This document shows positions 34,410-46,473 of a DNA stretch of 64,000 bases, piece by piece. The notes below the pieces were generated by a model that worked only from the letters and a program-made list of their open reading frames with translations, made no database searches and was not told where the DNA came from. The stretch lies in NCBI GenBank assembly GCA_030247855.1, contig JAPDRN010000169.1, forward strand, positions 1 through 64,000, in the 5' to 3' direction. A program made the position numbers and the translations under genes. How positions within the stretch are numbered: the first letter of the stretch is position 1; each line of letters opens with the position of its first letter. This DNA is from Knufia peltigerae. Its lineage: Eukaryota > Ascomycota > Eurotiomycetes > Chaetothyriales > Trichomeriaceae.

Positions 34410-37400
34410 TCAGAACTTCCGTTTGTTCTCTGAAATTTCTTCACCTGCCTTCTCCGGGTCTGTAAAGCTTCCAAAGGCTCTCTTCTCCAGATCATCCGCA
34501 GTTTGACCCATTTTCCGTGCTCGATGCCTGAAGAAAACCCGCTTACCCCACTTCCAGGACTCTATGCCTAGGAAGAAGAGCGTGGCTTCAACAAAGACGA
34601 TGCCCCATTCCCAAGAGATGCCTGTGTGCTTGAAAACAACATGATTGATGACCTACGAGCAGATTAGCTTGTGTTGCTCGCGATGCAACGGAGGGCCGGG
34701 ATCAGACTAACAGGAATGTAGAGGGTGGGAAAAATGGTAACGAAACCAGCGATGATGGCCCAGAATAAGAACTGGTTGCGCCAAACATCGAATATCCACT
34801 GGGTGAAGTAATGTTTGCTTCCAGGTTGCATACGGAAGAAGCTCCGGCGCATGTCAACCATCTCCCACGCCAGAAATAAGGCAAACCACGTGAGGCTGAC
34901 GAAAGTTGTGGCTCGCGCGCGGAACACGGTATCGCATTCGGCTGAATACGAATCGTTGCAGCCAGCCCCGAGGTCGCCATTGCCAAATCCATACAGTACC
35001 AGAAGGAAAGAAGAGAGACAGAGTGCGCTCATCCAGAGGCCATAAGCTAGCATGTCACACATCACTTCAAATGTGAACACGCCTCGCTTGAGATTTTGCG
35101 GAGGTCTCTCGAGGATATCAGGGCTAGCAGCTTCCATACCTAGACCCATGTCGGGCAGACCGGAGGTGATCATGATGACCCACAGGATTTCGACAGGCGC
35201 CAGAGGGAAAACGGAAAGACCTGTGCTGTCTTTAAATGCCAAACCAATTAAAAGTGTGCACGCTTGCGCGATATTCTCGGCGAGAAGATGGAGAACAAAC
35301 TTCTGGATATTATCAAACATACGACGTCCTTCTTCAATGGCATTGAGGATCGAGGCGAAATTGTCGTCAGTGAGGACAATATCGGAGGCGTCTTTGGCAA
35401 CATCCGATCCCGCCATTCCCATGGCAATTCCCACGTCGGCTTTCTTTAAGGAAGGAGAGTCGTTGACTCCATCACCAGTCTGCGAAATATCAATAAGCAC
35501 CATTCTTGAATTGAAAAAGCCTGGAAAACTCGACTTACCATGGCCATAAATGCTCTGCGGCGACGGAGCGCTTCTATCATGCGCACTTTTGTGTTCGGAG
35601 CGCATCTGGCTATGACGAGCGGTAGCACAGGCAATTCATCCAGCTGATCATCTGTCAAACGATCAAATTCTGTCGCAGTCATGACCATCGCCTTGGCCAT
35701 CACATCACTGATGAGGCCCATATCTGGCAGAATGCCAACTTGGATAGCAATAGCACGAGCCGTGCCAGGGTGGTCTCCCGTTAACATGTGGACTTTGATT
35801 CCAGCTCTGTGGCATCTCTTGACAGCGGCGGCAGATTCTGGGCGGGGAGGGTCGTAGAGACCGATCAGACCCTGAAATACGAGATTTCTCTCAACATCCT
35901 CGCGTGGCGGCGGGCTATCGCGGCTAGCTCTCCGACCTTCTCGAGAATCGAAGGCACGGCTACCGAGGGCTAGAACACGAAGACCTTCCGAGGCAAGGCC
36001 TTCCATTCTCGCCAAAATGGCCTCTTTAATCTCGTCGTTCAGTTTGACTTCCGTGTCATCTTCCAGCGACCATTTTACTGTCTCACACGAGTCCAGAATA
36101 CGCTCAACAGCGCCCTTGGCGAAGACCCTTTGTTCCCCAGACCCGGTGTGCTCAAATATGGTGGACATTCTCTTGACATCGGAATCAAAAGGATACTCGC
36201 TGATCTGCTTGTACTGTGGCTTTACACCGTCTAGGAACTTGGATCGATTGAAATCAAATCGGGATGCGAACACCTGAAGCGCTATTTCTGTCGGATCACC
36301 ACGAGCGTGCCACTTGCCTTCCTTGTTCTTGTGCACGTGCGCCAGATTTGCGAGTGAAGCGACATACAGAAAATCGGTCAATTCGGCATTCCCCTCGATG
36401 GCTTCGCTATACGCCAGTGGACTGCCTTGGAACGGATGCTCTCTGTCCGAAGTCGGAAGCGCACTTGCACTATAACTGAGATCGCCGGTCGTCGGGTTAA
36501 ACGGTTCGTTTGAAACACCAATGGAATAGACTCCTCGGCTCGGAATCCAGCATTTGCGAGCAACCATTTTGCCCTGGGTAAGAGTCCCGGTTTTATCGGA
36601 GCAAATGTCTGTCACTCCTCCCAGTGCTTCAAGGGCATCCATCTTCCGCACGATAACGTGGCGTTTGACCATTCTTTTCGTCCCTACGGCCATCGTGATG
36701 GTCAGGACCACAATCAATGATGCAGGAATCATTGATAAACCGGTTGCTACAGCGTAGATTACGACTTCAGAATTGCCCGAAAATTTGTTGGCCGCCAAGA
36801 CGATAATGGCGCATACCACAGCAATCCCAAACAAAAGCATCGCAAGTCGAGAGAGTTTTCGCTGTAGTGGCGTACCAACATTGACACCGAGAAATCGGCC
36901 GATAGCGTCGGCAAAGGTCAGGGTCCAAGATTCGGCATAGCGTAATGGATGCACTGAGCCGTCTGAACGCCTTTTCACAGGGCGAACTCTTGAATTGCCC
37001 TGTCGCAGAGCCGCAGCAATCGATCCAATCTCTGTCTGCATCCCTGTTGCGTAGCAAACACCACGTGCACGCCCTTTTGTGACTGTAGATGAGCTGTAAG
37101 CTACATTCAGTCTATCACCTGGTCCGGTTTCCGGGTCGAATACTGTCTCCTCATCCTTTGCCACTGGAAGGGATTCACCCGTCAAGAGAGCTTCATCCGT
37201 CTCAAAATTGAGGGATTCCAGCAGCCTGCGCATTCTTTCAGCAAGGCTCCAACCGTAATATTAACGAATGGCATACCTAAGGTCTGCAGGCACGGTATCG
37301 CCAAGTTTCAATTCCACCAAATCTCCAGGCACCAGTTCAGCTGTTGGAATATTGATTGTTTCGCCTCCACGAATGACGTTCGCGGTGGGCGAACTCAAAG

Positions 37401-37835
37401 ATCGCAAGGAATCCATGGTCTTCTCCGCATTAAATTCCTGAAAAAAGCCAACCACAATATTGAGGATGATTACGCCTGTAATCACACCACCTTCAATCCA
37501 TGACTGGATGGCAAACGAAACGGCCATGGCCATTATGAGCACCTAATCAATAAAAGTTTAGTCTCTCAACCAGATCAAATTGCGAATCCCCCTCCAAGGA
37601 ACAGACGTACCAGCATCATGGCGTTCGCTACCTGTCGTAAGAGGATTTTGAAGGGCTGAACCCCCGGACCATCATCCAATTCATTGCGACCGTAAAATTC
37701 CAGCCTCGATTTGGCTTCAGCAACGGCGAGCCCGTCTTCTGAGTTGGCATTCAACTCCTCGACGATCGCATGACGTTCTAGAGCATGTGCTGGCTTGGAC
37801 AAACCATTGTCGTGCGCTTTCGCATCGTCTGCCAT
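34410..37835 (-). CDS. ENA-type Na+/K+ exporting P-type ATPase
   Basis: Five exons, complement(34410..34652, 34712..35479, 35539..37225, 37277..37542, 37611..37835), 1062 aa, close to yeast ENA1. It begins MADDAKAHDNG; an upstream ATG at 37988 is less family-like. P-type ATPase landmarks are LLTGESLPV (about residues 179-182 for TGES), CSDKTGTLTQGK with the phosphorylated Asp near residue 374, MLTGDHPGTA, and TGDGVNDSPSLKKADVGIAMG, assembled across intron 4. DDGPGVQPFKILLRQVANAM and the GSWIEGG-like membrane entry are diagnostic of the type IID ENA group. These pumps expel Na+ (and K+ or Li+) at the plasma membrane and are central to growth at high salt or alkaline pH. The gene looks intact, unlike the nearby ACR3 and antiporter copies. 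Confidence 0.93.
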
Positions 37836-39560
37836 TGCACGAGTGGTGACAGCAACGGAAGATGTAATGACGAGTTGAACAGAAGGAGAGAATATTTTCA
37901 ACCAGACACGCCTGAACGACCACAATAAGTTGGAGTCTTGGCCACCTATTGATCCAAGACTGAACAGCCAGGTCGTCGCTTTGTCCACTATGAATGTGGG
38001 GCATGATGGTTGCTGAGGCTCACCAAGCTACGCAGGCCAAGGACGACTCGGGATGCTTTGGGTCTGGGTGAACTGGCCGCCAAGACTCAAAGTCTTAGAC
38101 TTCGTTCCGTCCTACCGAATCGGATTCCTATTGGTAAGCGCCAGCAGCTTGGAGGCAATAATTGAGAGGACGAAAATTGGAACGTGCTGACTGGAGTTAT
38201 TGCCCGCTGCCTTCCGTCTTGCCGACCTCGACCTTTGTGTGACCGGATGTCGCTACCGCTACCTGGAGCCAACCTCAACTCTGCGAGCGAGAAATGATAA
38301 TATGGTGGGACAAGCCTTGATGCCCCGTCCAACGTTGTCCCCGGCTGCTAGGCATTCTCAAGTCTGCAAAGGATGCAGTGTGGCCACGGTGGTTTCCGAG
38401 CTCAAATCTTCTTGGAAGTGGTGTCTGCAGGTCGATTCGTACGTAACCACTGCATGACTTCACACTTTGAATCCTCCACTATAACTTGCTTTCTCTTCGA
38501 AGGCCATATATGCCCCCGCTCACATCACTCGTTCTTTGCCATGCATTCGGAGCAGATTGACGATACTCGTGCTATGTGCTATGATGATACGTCGAAGTCA
38601 CCGTGTTTGACCTATCGCCTGGATCAGACAATCATGCGGCCTACTGAGCATGAATCAAGTCAAGAAATACAGTTGATGTTGGGAATAGACACTACGATAC
38701 TGCAAATAATCAAACTCCGATGCTAAAAGTCGCAATCTGTCTTCGGAGAAATTGAGCTGGAAATACTTCTCAGGCATCGTAATTCCAACACTAATGGCGA
38801 AGTCATCGGTTCGACACCGAGTTTGAATAGTCAGATACCCGCTTGGCTGTTTTACAATTCCTCTCCAGCCGAGACGATCTCACACAGATAGCAAGTCTCA
38901 TTTCAAGAGCTTTGTGTGGACGTTCGCAGGACACCGTTTCCAAGTCGACCCCCAGAGCTTTCTCGTCGCTATCCTGAATGCAAGGCACAAACACTCTCAT
39001 ATCTCTACTCTGTGAGCCTTCTGATAGACATGTTCGTGCTTTTCTTGTGGTGATCATGGCGTCAAACATATTTGGCAGGGGACGGTTGCTTGTGATAGAG
39101 AAGGTCTGGTGGACAGTCAACCAGGGCATACCTGATAGAATGTCGCTAAAGCCGATCTGCTTGGACGAAGGCTACTACGTCGAATCGGATTGTTGTGGAA
39201 TCTACAGGCTTTCTTTCATGCTGTCTTCTTTACAATCATTATGGGATGACATCACTCGTGTCATGCAACGGAGGAGGCTGTCCCACTTCGGACTGGGGTT
39301 GTTCCGTCTTGCCGGGACTGGAGGATGTCACGCTCCATAACTGGTTGCTCCCATCTCCTTTGCATGGCTTGACGGATATTGTTTGTGCACCCGCTCTAGG
39401 GTCATGATTTGGGCACGCCAAGCTGCTTGGGATAAGCGGAGATGATGATTGCCAGCTCAACATACCCTTATCAAGGACCGATTGCCTCATAGCAGGTTTC
39501 GGAGGTGTTTATATATCGCCCATTTCGCTCGCTGCCTATACTTGGCAGCACGTCTACTGT
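37836..39560. promoter_or_regulatory. divergent upstream region, ENA ATPase and RING-H2 genes
   Basis: About 1.7 kb, unusually long for this window, separating two divergent genes and presumably including the ENA promoter. Overlapping frames near 38800-39340 occur on both strands without recognisable domains. I could not assign calcineurin, PacC or other known sites with confidence. Confidence 0.4.
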
Positions 39561-40292
39561 ATGGCCTCCATCCGGTCCAGCAATGATGATGCCGCTCAAG
39601 ACACCAGCACCAGCACCATACGGAAAGGTCTCAGTCCGGCCATATGGTGGCTGATGATAGTGGCTGGCATTGTTTTCGTCCTCAACGTGATGTATGAACT
39701 GCAAGCTTTGGTCGATCCTCACTCTACCATTGTCTGACACATCAGTAGCAGAGTTCTATGGAGAAAACGCAGTGTCTCCCACGGTTGTTCAACAGGAAAC
39801 CATACTACAAATGATTCATCAACAAATGGTGATTCGATACTGCATCCCCAGGCAGTGCGCTTGGAGCGTCGACTCAAGACAGGGCGAGTGCGCATTCAAG
39901 ATTTGGACAAGTTTGCTCCACGACATTGCTACTCAACCCGGAGAATGAGTGTATATCCTTGTCGAGATGGATCGTATCCCAGCTTAGAGAATACTATGGA
40001 ACGTTCGGCGTCCAACACCTCAAGAGCCACCTCTAGAGGCGTTCTCCCTGAAGCTATGATCGGGCCACCCTTGGGTAATGATGAGAAGAGACCATGGCAC
40101 GAAGAGCTCCTTTCATGTGTCATCTGTCAAGACCTGCTAGATGGGCACGTCCATGTGCGCGAATTGCGATGCGGGCATGTCTTTCACGCTGAATGCATAG
40201 AGAAGTGGCTCACAAAATGTCGCGTCTTCTGCCCGGTGTGCAAAAGCCAAGTCCAGGATATTTCGCGAGGAGACTTGCACAGTACAGTATGA
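39561..40292 (+). CDS. membrane-anchored RING-H2 protein
   Basis: Two exons, join(39561..39691, 39746..40292), 225 aa in one frame. A single transmembrane helix near residues 28-42 (AIWWLMIVAGIVFVL) is followed by a basic stretch (WRKRS). The C-terminus has a C3H2C3 RING-H2 finger: CVICQDLL, then LRCGHVFHAECIEKWL and CPVCK. The layout (short lumenal N-terminus, one helix, cytosolic RING near the C-terminus) is that of ATL-type E3 ubiquitin ligases that act on membrane-associated targets. The substrate is unknown. The 54-nt intron has a GTATGA donor and a CTGAC branch site; reading through it would end the protein right after the membrane helix. Confidence 0.75.
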
Positions 40293-40843
40293 GACACTAT
40301 CAAAATAAACACCCTACCATGTCCTTTGTCTCTCTGACTTTCCGCTCGAGATTCAGCACACTCTACTATTAACGAGGCTGATCTAGCTACCTCGACTAAG
40401 AATCTGTATATTGTCTTACAGATTTACTTGGACACATCTCTGAGGGCCGTAGCAAAGCCCCACGAAGCGGAGTTCGGGAATACTGTAAAGATCCCATGAG
40501 CTGGACCACGAAAACAGGGTCCGTTTCCAAGACCATGGCGTGGCGGGGGTGTGCAACTTTCCGCAGCGGCGAGCACACGAGAATTCTGTTCGCCAATTAT
40601 TGTGCCAAGGAGTTATAAAGCTGCCTGATATCATGGCCAATCTCGCTGCCCGAGAATCGCCAGAGGGAGGATTCCGAAGGGTGCTACTGAGGTATCATAT
40701 CCGATGTAGCTCTTGGCAAATCTAAGTTATTGGCCATCCATCGCACATATTTCACACACAGTTCTGCTCATGACGCGTCTTCATAATTCTCGAGTCATTT
40801 CCGAACTGCTCACCACTGTCATTCGTTCTCCCTGGTTGTAGAC
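40293..40843. other. intergenic region upstream of the antiporter fragment
   Basis: About 550 bp containing the 3' flank of the RING-H2 gene and the presumed promoter of the antiporter fragment. I see nothing else. Confidence 0.4.
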
Positions 40844-41421
40844 ATGTCGATGTTGGATATCAGCAACTTCAATATCGTTTGCGCGGTCATTGGAGGATTC
40901 ATTGCTCTCTTTGGTCTGGTCGCATACCTCGCCAAGGAACGATTTGATCTATCTGAAGCCTGTAAGCTAAGATGTTTTGACCTGCTTTGGACCGAAAAAA
41001 TGTTTACGTCTTCAAAGTGATCGCACTGCTCTCAGGAGTCATTTTTGGACCCGGTGCCCAATGGATTCGACCAGATGCCTATGCTCTCGATGACGAACTT
41101 AACCTCGACAACATCAATCGTAACTTTTGTCGACTCGTGTTGGGTGTGCAGTTGCCTATCACCGGCATTCAATTACCTGCCAAGTATCTCAAGACTGAAT
41201 GGAAGAGCTTAGCTTACCTCTTAGGCCCCGGCATGTCGTCGACGTGGATTATTCCGAGCATGATCGTTTGGGCGTTGGTGCCTAATCTGGATCCCATTAG
41301 TCTAGTTCACTGCGATCTTCTCTCCCAAGCGCAGTGCTGTGATACTGTATACTGTGGTGTAGGTTCATTAGTTTCTTACGAATTCATTGCTAGGCGTTGG
41401 ATGCGAACATTGCAGGATTGA
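40844..41421 (+). pseudogene. truncated Na+/H+ antiporter (fungal NHA/CPA1 type)
   Basis: Two exons, join(40844..40961, 41018..41421), 173 aa. The N-terminus is clearly that of a fungal plasma-membrane Na+/H+ antiporter: a helix (FIALFGLVAYLAKERFDLSEA), then across the 56-nt intron LIALLSGVIFGPGAQWIRP, NFCRLVLGVQLPITGIQLPA and LLGPGMSSTWIIPSMIVWALVPNLDP. The next expected segment, the conserved transport core with an aspartate pair, is missing: the frame continues into unrelated residues and stops at 41421, only 130 bases before a convergent gene. Full-length members exceed 500 aa. It therefore cannot be a working exchanger and is called a 3'-truncated copy. A functional short protein is possible but unlikely. 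Confidence 0.75.
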
Positions 41422-41550
41422 CCTGCCTAAACTGTTCAAGAACCCCCGTTTTCAGCATCATTTGAGCAGCCCTAATCACCATCTTCGGCACGTTGAGCAG
41501 CCTTCTGAGATTGAGGATTGGTTATCTACTTATCCACATGTCTTGTCGGT

Positions 41551-42899
41551 CTACCGTCCACTTCCTGTACCGGAAATAGTCGGTGTGGACCTTGACGTTA
41601 GCTTGAAACCTTGCCCATATCGTTCTCGAAAATCCGAAACCGTTGCGTGCCCTACCGCATCATCTGAAGCTGACGACATATCACTTTGCGAAGTCGACAA
41701 ATTACTTTGGATGTGTCGCTCGTTTATGCTTGCCATGTCCCGCGATAACTGCTGGAGTGAGATATCATTGAGGTGGCCTCCAACCTGCCTTGTTCTCCAA
41801 CCAAGACCGCGATTTCTCCCGTGAATGATATTCCCGTCAGTTGAGACCATAGATTGTATGGCATCACCTGTTGCGTAGTTATCGATGGTGCTGATGTTTT
41901 CCTTAAGGTGGTGATCTGCCTGAGAGCAGATCTCCATACACTGGCGTGTGGTCTCCCACTCCTCCCGCAGCCTTGTGAGATCAGTAAGGTCCTCCGCAGA
42001 TATACCCGCCGTCTTGGACTTTGAGACCATGCGGTCCATGAGATCATGAAGATGCGTCTCCAGCTTCGCCGCCGTTTTATAAAGACTGTTCTTGCATTCC
42101 TGTAGGCCTTGATTGGTAACCTGTTCAGGAAATGTATCTGATTCGGCTATACCGGATGCACTGTCTCGGGGGGTAAGCTGAATTTGATTGATATGCTCTG
42201 ATAATCGTGCGCAAATTTGGAGGCATCTTCTGGTGCTTAATTGTTCGTCCTTTATGAGTTGCTTTTCTGCTGCGTCTGCGTCGGACTCTGGCATAGCATG
42301 TTCAAACGCAGCCTCGAGCTTCTCGTCAATACTTGCGAGATGTGCCTCGAGGTCAGCAGTGGTGGTCTTGATCAGGTCCTGGTAACCTTCGAGAGCTTCG
42401 GCTGTAACGGCGGATTTACGTCTGTCCAGATTAAGCAAGTAAGTCAGAATGACATGAACGTGGATCAGAGAGGAGATACTCACAAGTTTGCATCCGTAAG
42501 GGCAATACTAATGGTTAACTTGTAACCAGCAAGCAGCCGTCTGAAACCATCGATATCTTCCCCCATGTATTTTAACTTGGCCCAGTCACGAAAGCTTGTC
42601 CGTCTGCCCACCGATCGAGAAGTACATTTTATGATTTCCTGCTCAAACTCTTTGCACGAATTGCCGCATCGTAGGAGAGGGAGGTCGAGTGCTGAAAGTG
42701 CCTCGTCGGTCGTGGCACTGATTGTCTCATTTAGCGGGCTTAAGACGCCGCTCAACGTCTCCAGTTCTTCTAGGAGATCGCGGACTCGTTTCGGGTGCGA
42801 TTGAAAGCTGCGAAGAGTATTGTAGAGAGTGAGACTGGATTGGAAGGCGAACGAAGCCAGAGCAAGAAGCCCGGAAGCCAGGCCTATCGGCTCTGCCAT
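41551..42899 (-). CDS. HeLo-like N-terminal domain protein (STAND-type, no NTPase domain)
   Basis: Two exons, complement(41551..42421, 42484..42899), 428 aa. The N-terminus MAEPIGLASGLLALASFAFQ, followed by LYNTLRSFQSHPKRVRDL and later IALTDANLRKSAVTAE across the intron, matches the fungal N-terminal domain of STAND/NLR proteins (HeLo-like). In other fungi this helical domain oligomerises and can drive regulated cell death or membrane targeting when joined to a nucleotide-binding domain. Here no NTPase or repeat domain follows: the rest is helical and charged (two ICARLSEHI/ICSQADHHL-like repeats) with a serine-rich end. Such standalone proteins are common in fungi and of unknown role. It converges with the truncated antiporter. 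Confidence 0.82.
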
Positions 42900-44195
42900 G
42901 ACGGCTTACTGTAGAGTCAGGACAAGATGGAAAAGACAGAATATCTCGGCTGAGGCCTCATGCATCCATGCGGACAATTCATATAGTTGCCAAAGCGAAA
43001 CCGCACATCACAGGATCCGTGGGCGCCTATTGAAACGGCTCGCAAGAGGCGCAAGTATGAGACAGTCGCAGGTCTGACGCTGGCGAATCGCTCTTGGGGC
43101 GCGGGGTAGCGATTGGTGTCTGGGGGTACTTTTTATTCGTCGCTCTACCGCTGTGCTACTCTTCCGATTTGTATGGGTGGTAAGTACATGGCCTGGGTAG
43201 TATGGATAGAGTACCAAATTTTGTTCCCTTTAAGAGCGCCCACATGTGGGAAGGAGGCTTCAAGGCAGCCAGAGAAGCTTTGGTTGGTTTTGGCGTGCAT
43301 CTTCTGGGTTGCCAAGAAGCTCTGTAACCTAATAGTCTTTCAGGTGAAATCACGTCACCCGCTAGGCGCTTAAGTTTCGAGCGCGAGGGCACGTCGCTGG
43401 CAACTACATCAAACTTCCCACCTCTTTCACCCTCATTACGAGACAGCGTACTGTAGCCGCTCAGAAGCCCAGAAGGCGGTCCGTGAAGCTACCACATCAA
43501 GGTCTTTTATCCGCCCTCCTATTTTAGTATTCGACTCACCAGTAAAACGGAGCCCCCTCAAGGCTTCAAGAAGGGACACAAGCAAAACTCTCCTCGATGG
43601 AGCTCCCGTTTGGACCGCTTGGTTAAGAAGACCCAACCAAAACTCAGGACGTAGCCTCTACCATCTCCAGTCAGCGACATTATGGCCTAATGTAAGCCCC
43701 CAACAGCATGTTGTGATGGGAGACTGACCCAATACAGCAAGTGCACCCACCTCTTACCCTTTCGCCATCGAACCCTCCGAAGCGGAAAGGAGAAACTGCA
43801 GATCCTAAAGAAAATGTCGGATCATGCGATCATCGGCACGGAATTGCGGCTAGACTAATGGCCACGTCAGGACGAACAGGCACTCGGGAAGAATCATTGG
43901 AGACTGCTTGGAGACATTTTGTATTCACACAGGGGCCTTTGCATGAATATGCTCACGAGTGGATTGCCTGTTTGAGTTCGGCCATCCTATTAACCATCCA
44001 TGGGATGTTCCACTAAGAAACTCGTGTCGGAAAGATGATCTATACGGCTCGAGAATATGTGTGATCTAGAAGGGCCTGCTGGTTGGATCCTGAGACGTTT
44101 GTGAGGATCGGCAGTTTTGATGTTGACAGAAAATTTAAAGAAAAACTTCATGTATTTGCACTCTGCCTCTACCCTACTCCTTTTTCATTCGCTGC
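42900..44195. other. gene-poor region
   Basis: About 1.3 kb between the HeLo-like promoter side and the 3' end of the Zn2Cys6 regulator. Short frames at 43113, 43436 and 43741 show no recognisable features. Confidence 0.4.
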
Positions 44196-45191
44196 TTAGG
44201 CATGGTGCACTGACTGAAAAGCCGCAGCTAAGGACCCAGGCCACGGGGCTAAATAGCTATCAAACATGATCCCTTCTGGAGCCAGACAGTTGTCAAAAGC
44301 CCGTCTCTCCGATTGCTTGCCTTGACATGAGTCCCTGCACTTCATCTCTGGGGCAAGGTCGGCTGGCTTGAACCCGGTGGCAACGGTATATGAGTCAGTA
44401 TCCTGTAACTCATTCCTGTCCACAGATTTCACCGCATCAGGCGGAGTATCAAGGTCGTGGATCGTGTCCTGAGTCGCTGCGACCACGCTTGGCAGATACG
44501 TGTTCGTCTCCATACTGAAATTCCGTTCGCAAGGAAACACTGACTGAGAGGAAGAGCCAGAGGCGGGCCTTCCTCTATATGTGGACGGGGGAACGCCAAA
44601 GGAGGAGGATACTGTGATTGGACTGCTTTGAGCGGAGTCACCTTCAGCAGGCGAAGTTCGCAAATGGTCGCACAATTTGTCTGAATCCGAAATATCTACA
44701 TCATACGGTTGTCCCTCAGTTGTAAATGGGGATTGACGACCTCGAAGTAACGGTCTAACGAGACCAAGTCCTTCAAGGATCGCGTCCGTGGTAACAGCAC
44801 CGGTCGATTCATCTGGAAGCTTTCCTGGAAACCCGGATTTCTGCCGGCATGCCCAGTATAGCTGTTGAAGTGCTACATCCATCACTCCTTGCATTCGAGA
44901 ATAACTAGCGAACGTTGGCGTTCAATAGTTTGGTAGTTTCTAGCTTACTTACTAATTTCTGGCTTCTATTTTCCTTCTGATGGAGTAAGTGCAAGCACTG
45001 TTACATGTCCGACAAGTTTCACACTTCGGACTACCGTCGCACTGTTCGAATTAGAAGCCTACCAGAGATAGGCAGAACAGGACTACCTTGGCCTTCTTGA
45101 GTCTGCATCTGTCGCAGGCACGACGTGTCCGTCTATTTCGTTCACCACCATCTTTTCCACTGGCGCGCACCTTTGACCTTGATGTTGGCAT
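44196..45191 (-). CDS. Zn2Cys6 transcription factor
   Basis: Three exons, complement(44196..44904, 44953..45041, 45087..45191), 300 aa. The binuclear cluster is built across the first, 45-nt intron: CDRCRLKKAK then CDGSPKCETCRTCNSAC, giving Cx2Cx6Cx5Cx2Cx6C, preceded by the basic RRTRRA. The following YYSRMQGVMDVALQQLYWACR segment matches the helical extension found after the cluster in a fungal Zn2Cys6 subfamily. The start MPTSRSKVRASGKDGG was chosen because it runs straight into the basic region; an ATG-initiated frame further upstream is out of phase. The rest is low-complexity and lacks a Fungal_trans domain. It is a nuclear regulator of unknown targets. Confidence 0.82.
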
Positions 45192-46134
45192 AACTCGTAG
45201 TCGCTGAGGCAATTAACGACGTCTGTGAACGGAACAGGGCACTCCGGCCTGGAGTTAAGAGTTTGGGACAAAATGTGACGTAACATAACGGCCCAGTTTC
45301 GCCACTGAACGTCTGACATCATGGGGAGGTGTAAGGCTTGCTAGTCTTCAATTGAACCCATAAATAGCTTCCGTAGGAGTCTTTCACTAACAGAGTGCGC
45401 ACCATCTCCGGCTGCGACTGGACGAAATCGGAAGGGGTTGGGTCTAACAATTTTTGGGGGTTTCGCTCTGTCACTGTGAGGGCACGAAGCAAAGGACAAC
45501 TTACACGTCAATGTGTTTTTCCGACCTCAAGCCAATCCCGACTAAACTTAAGGGTGCAATGATGGGCCTTGGCATTCAATTCCACTCAGGTCATTGTTAT
45601 TGTCTATCAAGCTAGCAACTCCTTGTTCCTACCTCTCGTGTCGGTTGTGCCACATGCCAACTAAGCTAGCGAGTTTGGAGGGCACTGGTCGTATGTTCAG
45701 TTGGTGCACTTTATTTTGGCGGACGCCCGAAGCACTCCGCAACTAAAGGATGGCAAATTGTGAAACTAGTTAAGATAGATTTTGACGCTGAAGAAAGCTG
45801 TCTAGTAATTTCATAAGGACATTCGACTGGTCTAAACTGTCTGTGGGTCGTACTGTACGATAGAGAGGGTTGGAGTTTCTATCGATCTCCCCCGGTGACA
45901 CAGAGCGTGACGTCACAGCGGGAGATGGCTTACTCGCACCTGACGTAGCACGATCTAACACGACCGTTTCAGAAGGCAGACTTGCACTTTTAGAGCTCGC
46001 GATGCTATTAAAACGTCGCTTTTACTTCGAATTTACTACGAAGTTCATCGAAGTTAATCACAGTCGAGTAGCCTTTTCTAGGATCTACTGAACTTTCTCT
46101 TGACGCAAGTACTACTGCCGCGCTACCTTCGGAA
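45192..46134. other. region upstream of the Zn2Cys6 gene
   Basis: About 940 bp. A perfect CRE/bZIP consensus TGACGTCA is at 45908-45915. An open plus-strand frame at 45870-46091 spans it but shows no domain. Confidence 0.4.
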
Positions 46135-46473
46135 ATGGTATCCAGACAGAATGGCAACAATCCCCGGCAAGCGTCCGGCCTGGTATGTAACGCTCCGGAA
46201 AGCAAGATATCCCCTAAGCATGACAAGGGCATCTCCAGTGGGAATCCTATTCCCTGCCGGCCCAGCCGACATTATTTGGAAGAACTTCTTGAAATTCAAT
46301 CACTTCTGGATTCCATTCTGACAGTCATTCGCTATGGAAGGGAGGAAGAAATAGGTGGATTACTAGATTGTATCCGAAGTGGAGCTTCATTGCCTCAAAT
46401 ACGCTATCACCTCCGGTCTCTGGGTACTCGGACAACAGTTAAAACAGGCGAAGTCATTAAGGACGTTAGTTGA
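46135..46473 (+). CDS. possible C-terminal part of a transcription-factor-like protein
   Basis: An open frame of 112 codons whose second half (YLEELLEIQSLLDSIL, then EIGGLLDCIRSGASLPQIRY) resembles the helical ...LL..IRxG... motif often found after the DNA-binding region of fungal bZIP or Zn2Cys6 proteins. In frame upstream it can be extended to a possible acceptor (TTTTCTAG, ending 46080). No DNA-binding domain could be assembled, so the true start is unknown. It may be a remnant. Confidence 0.3.
   Translation: MVSRQNGNNPRQASGLVCNAPESKISPKHDKGISSGNPIPCRPSRHYLEELLEIQSLLDSILTVIRYGREEEIGGLLDCIRSGASLPQIRYHLRSLGTRTTVKTGEVIKDVS

Noticed and set aside
38806..38880. T-loop-like GGTTCGACACC suggesting a tRNA
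   Set aside because: No matching D-arm, anticodon arm or acceptor stem upstream within 80 bases.
38978..39340. Cysteine-containing plus-strand frame upstream of the RING-H2 gene
   Set aside because: A comparable frame exists on the other strand, no domain is visible and no splice-supported extension could be built.
46078..46321. Alternative plus-strand frame beside the transcription-factor-like fragment
   Set aside because: It is another frame of the same stretch and lacks the helical motif seen in the chosen frame.
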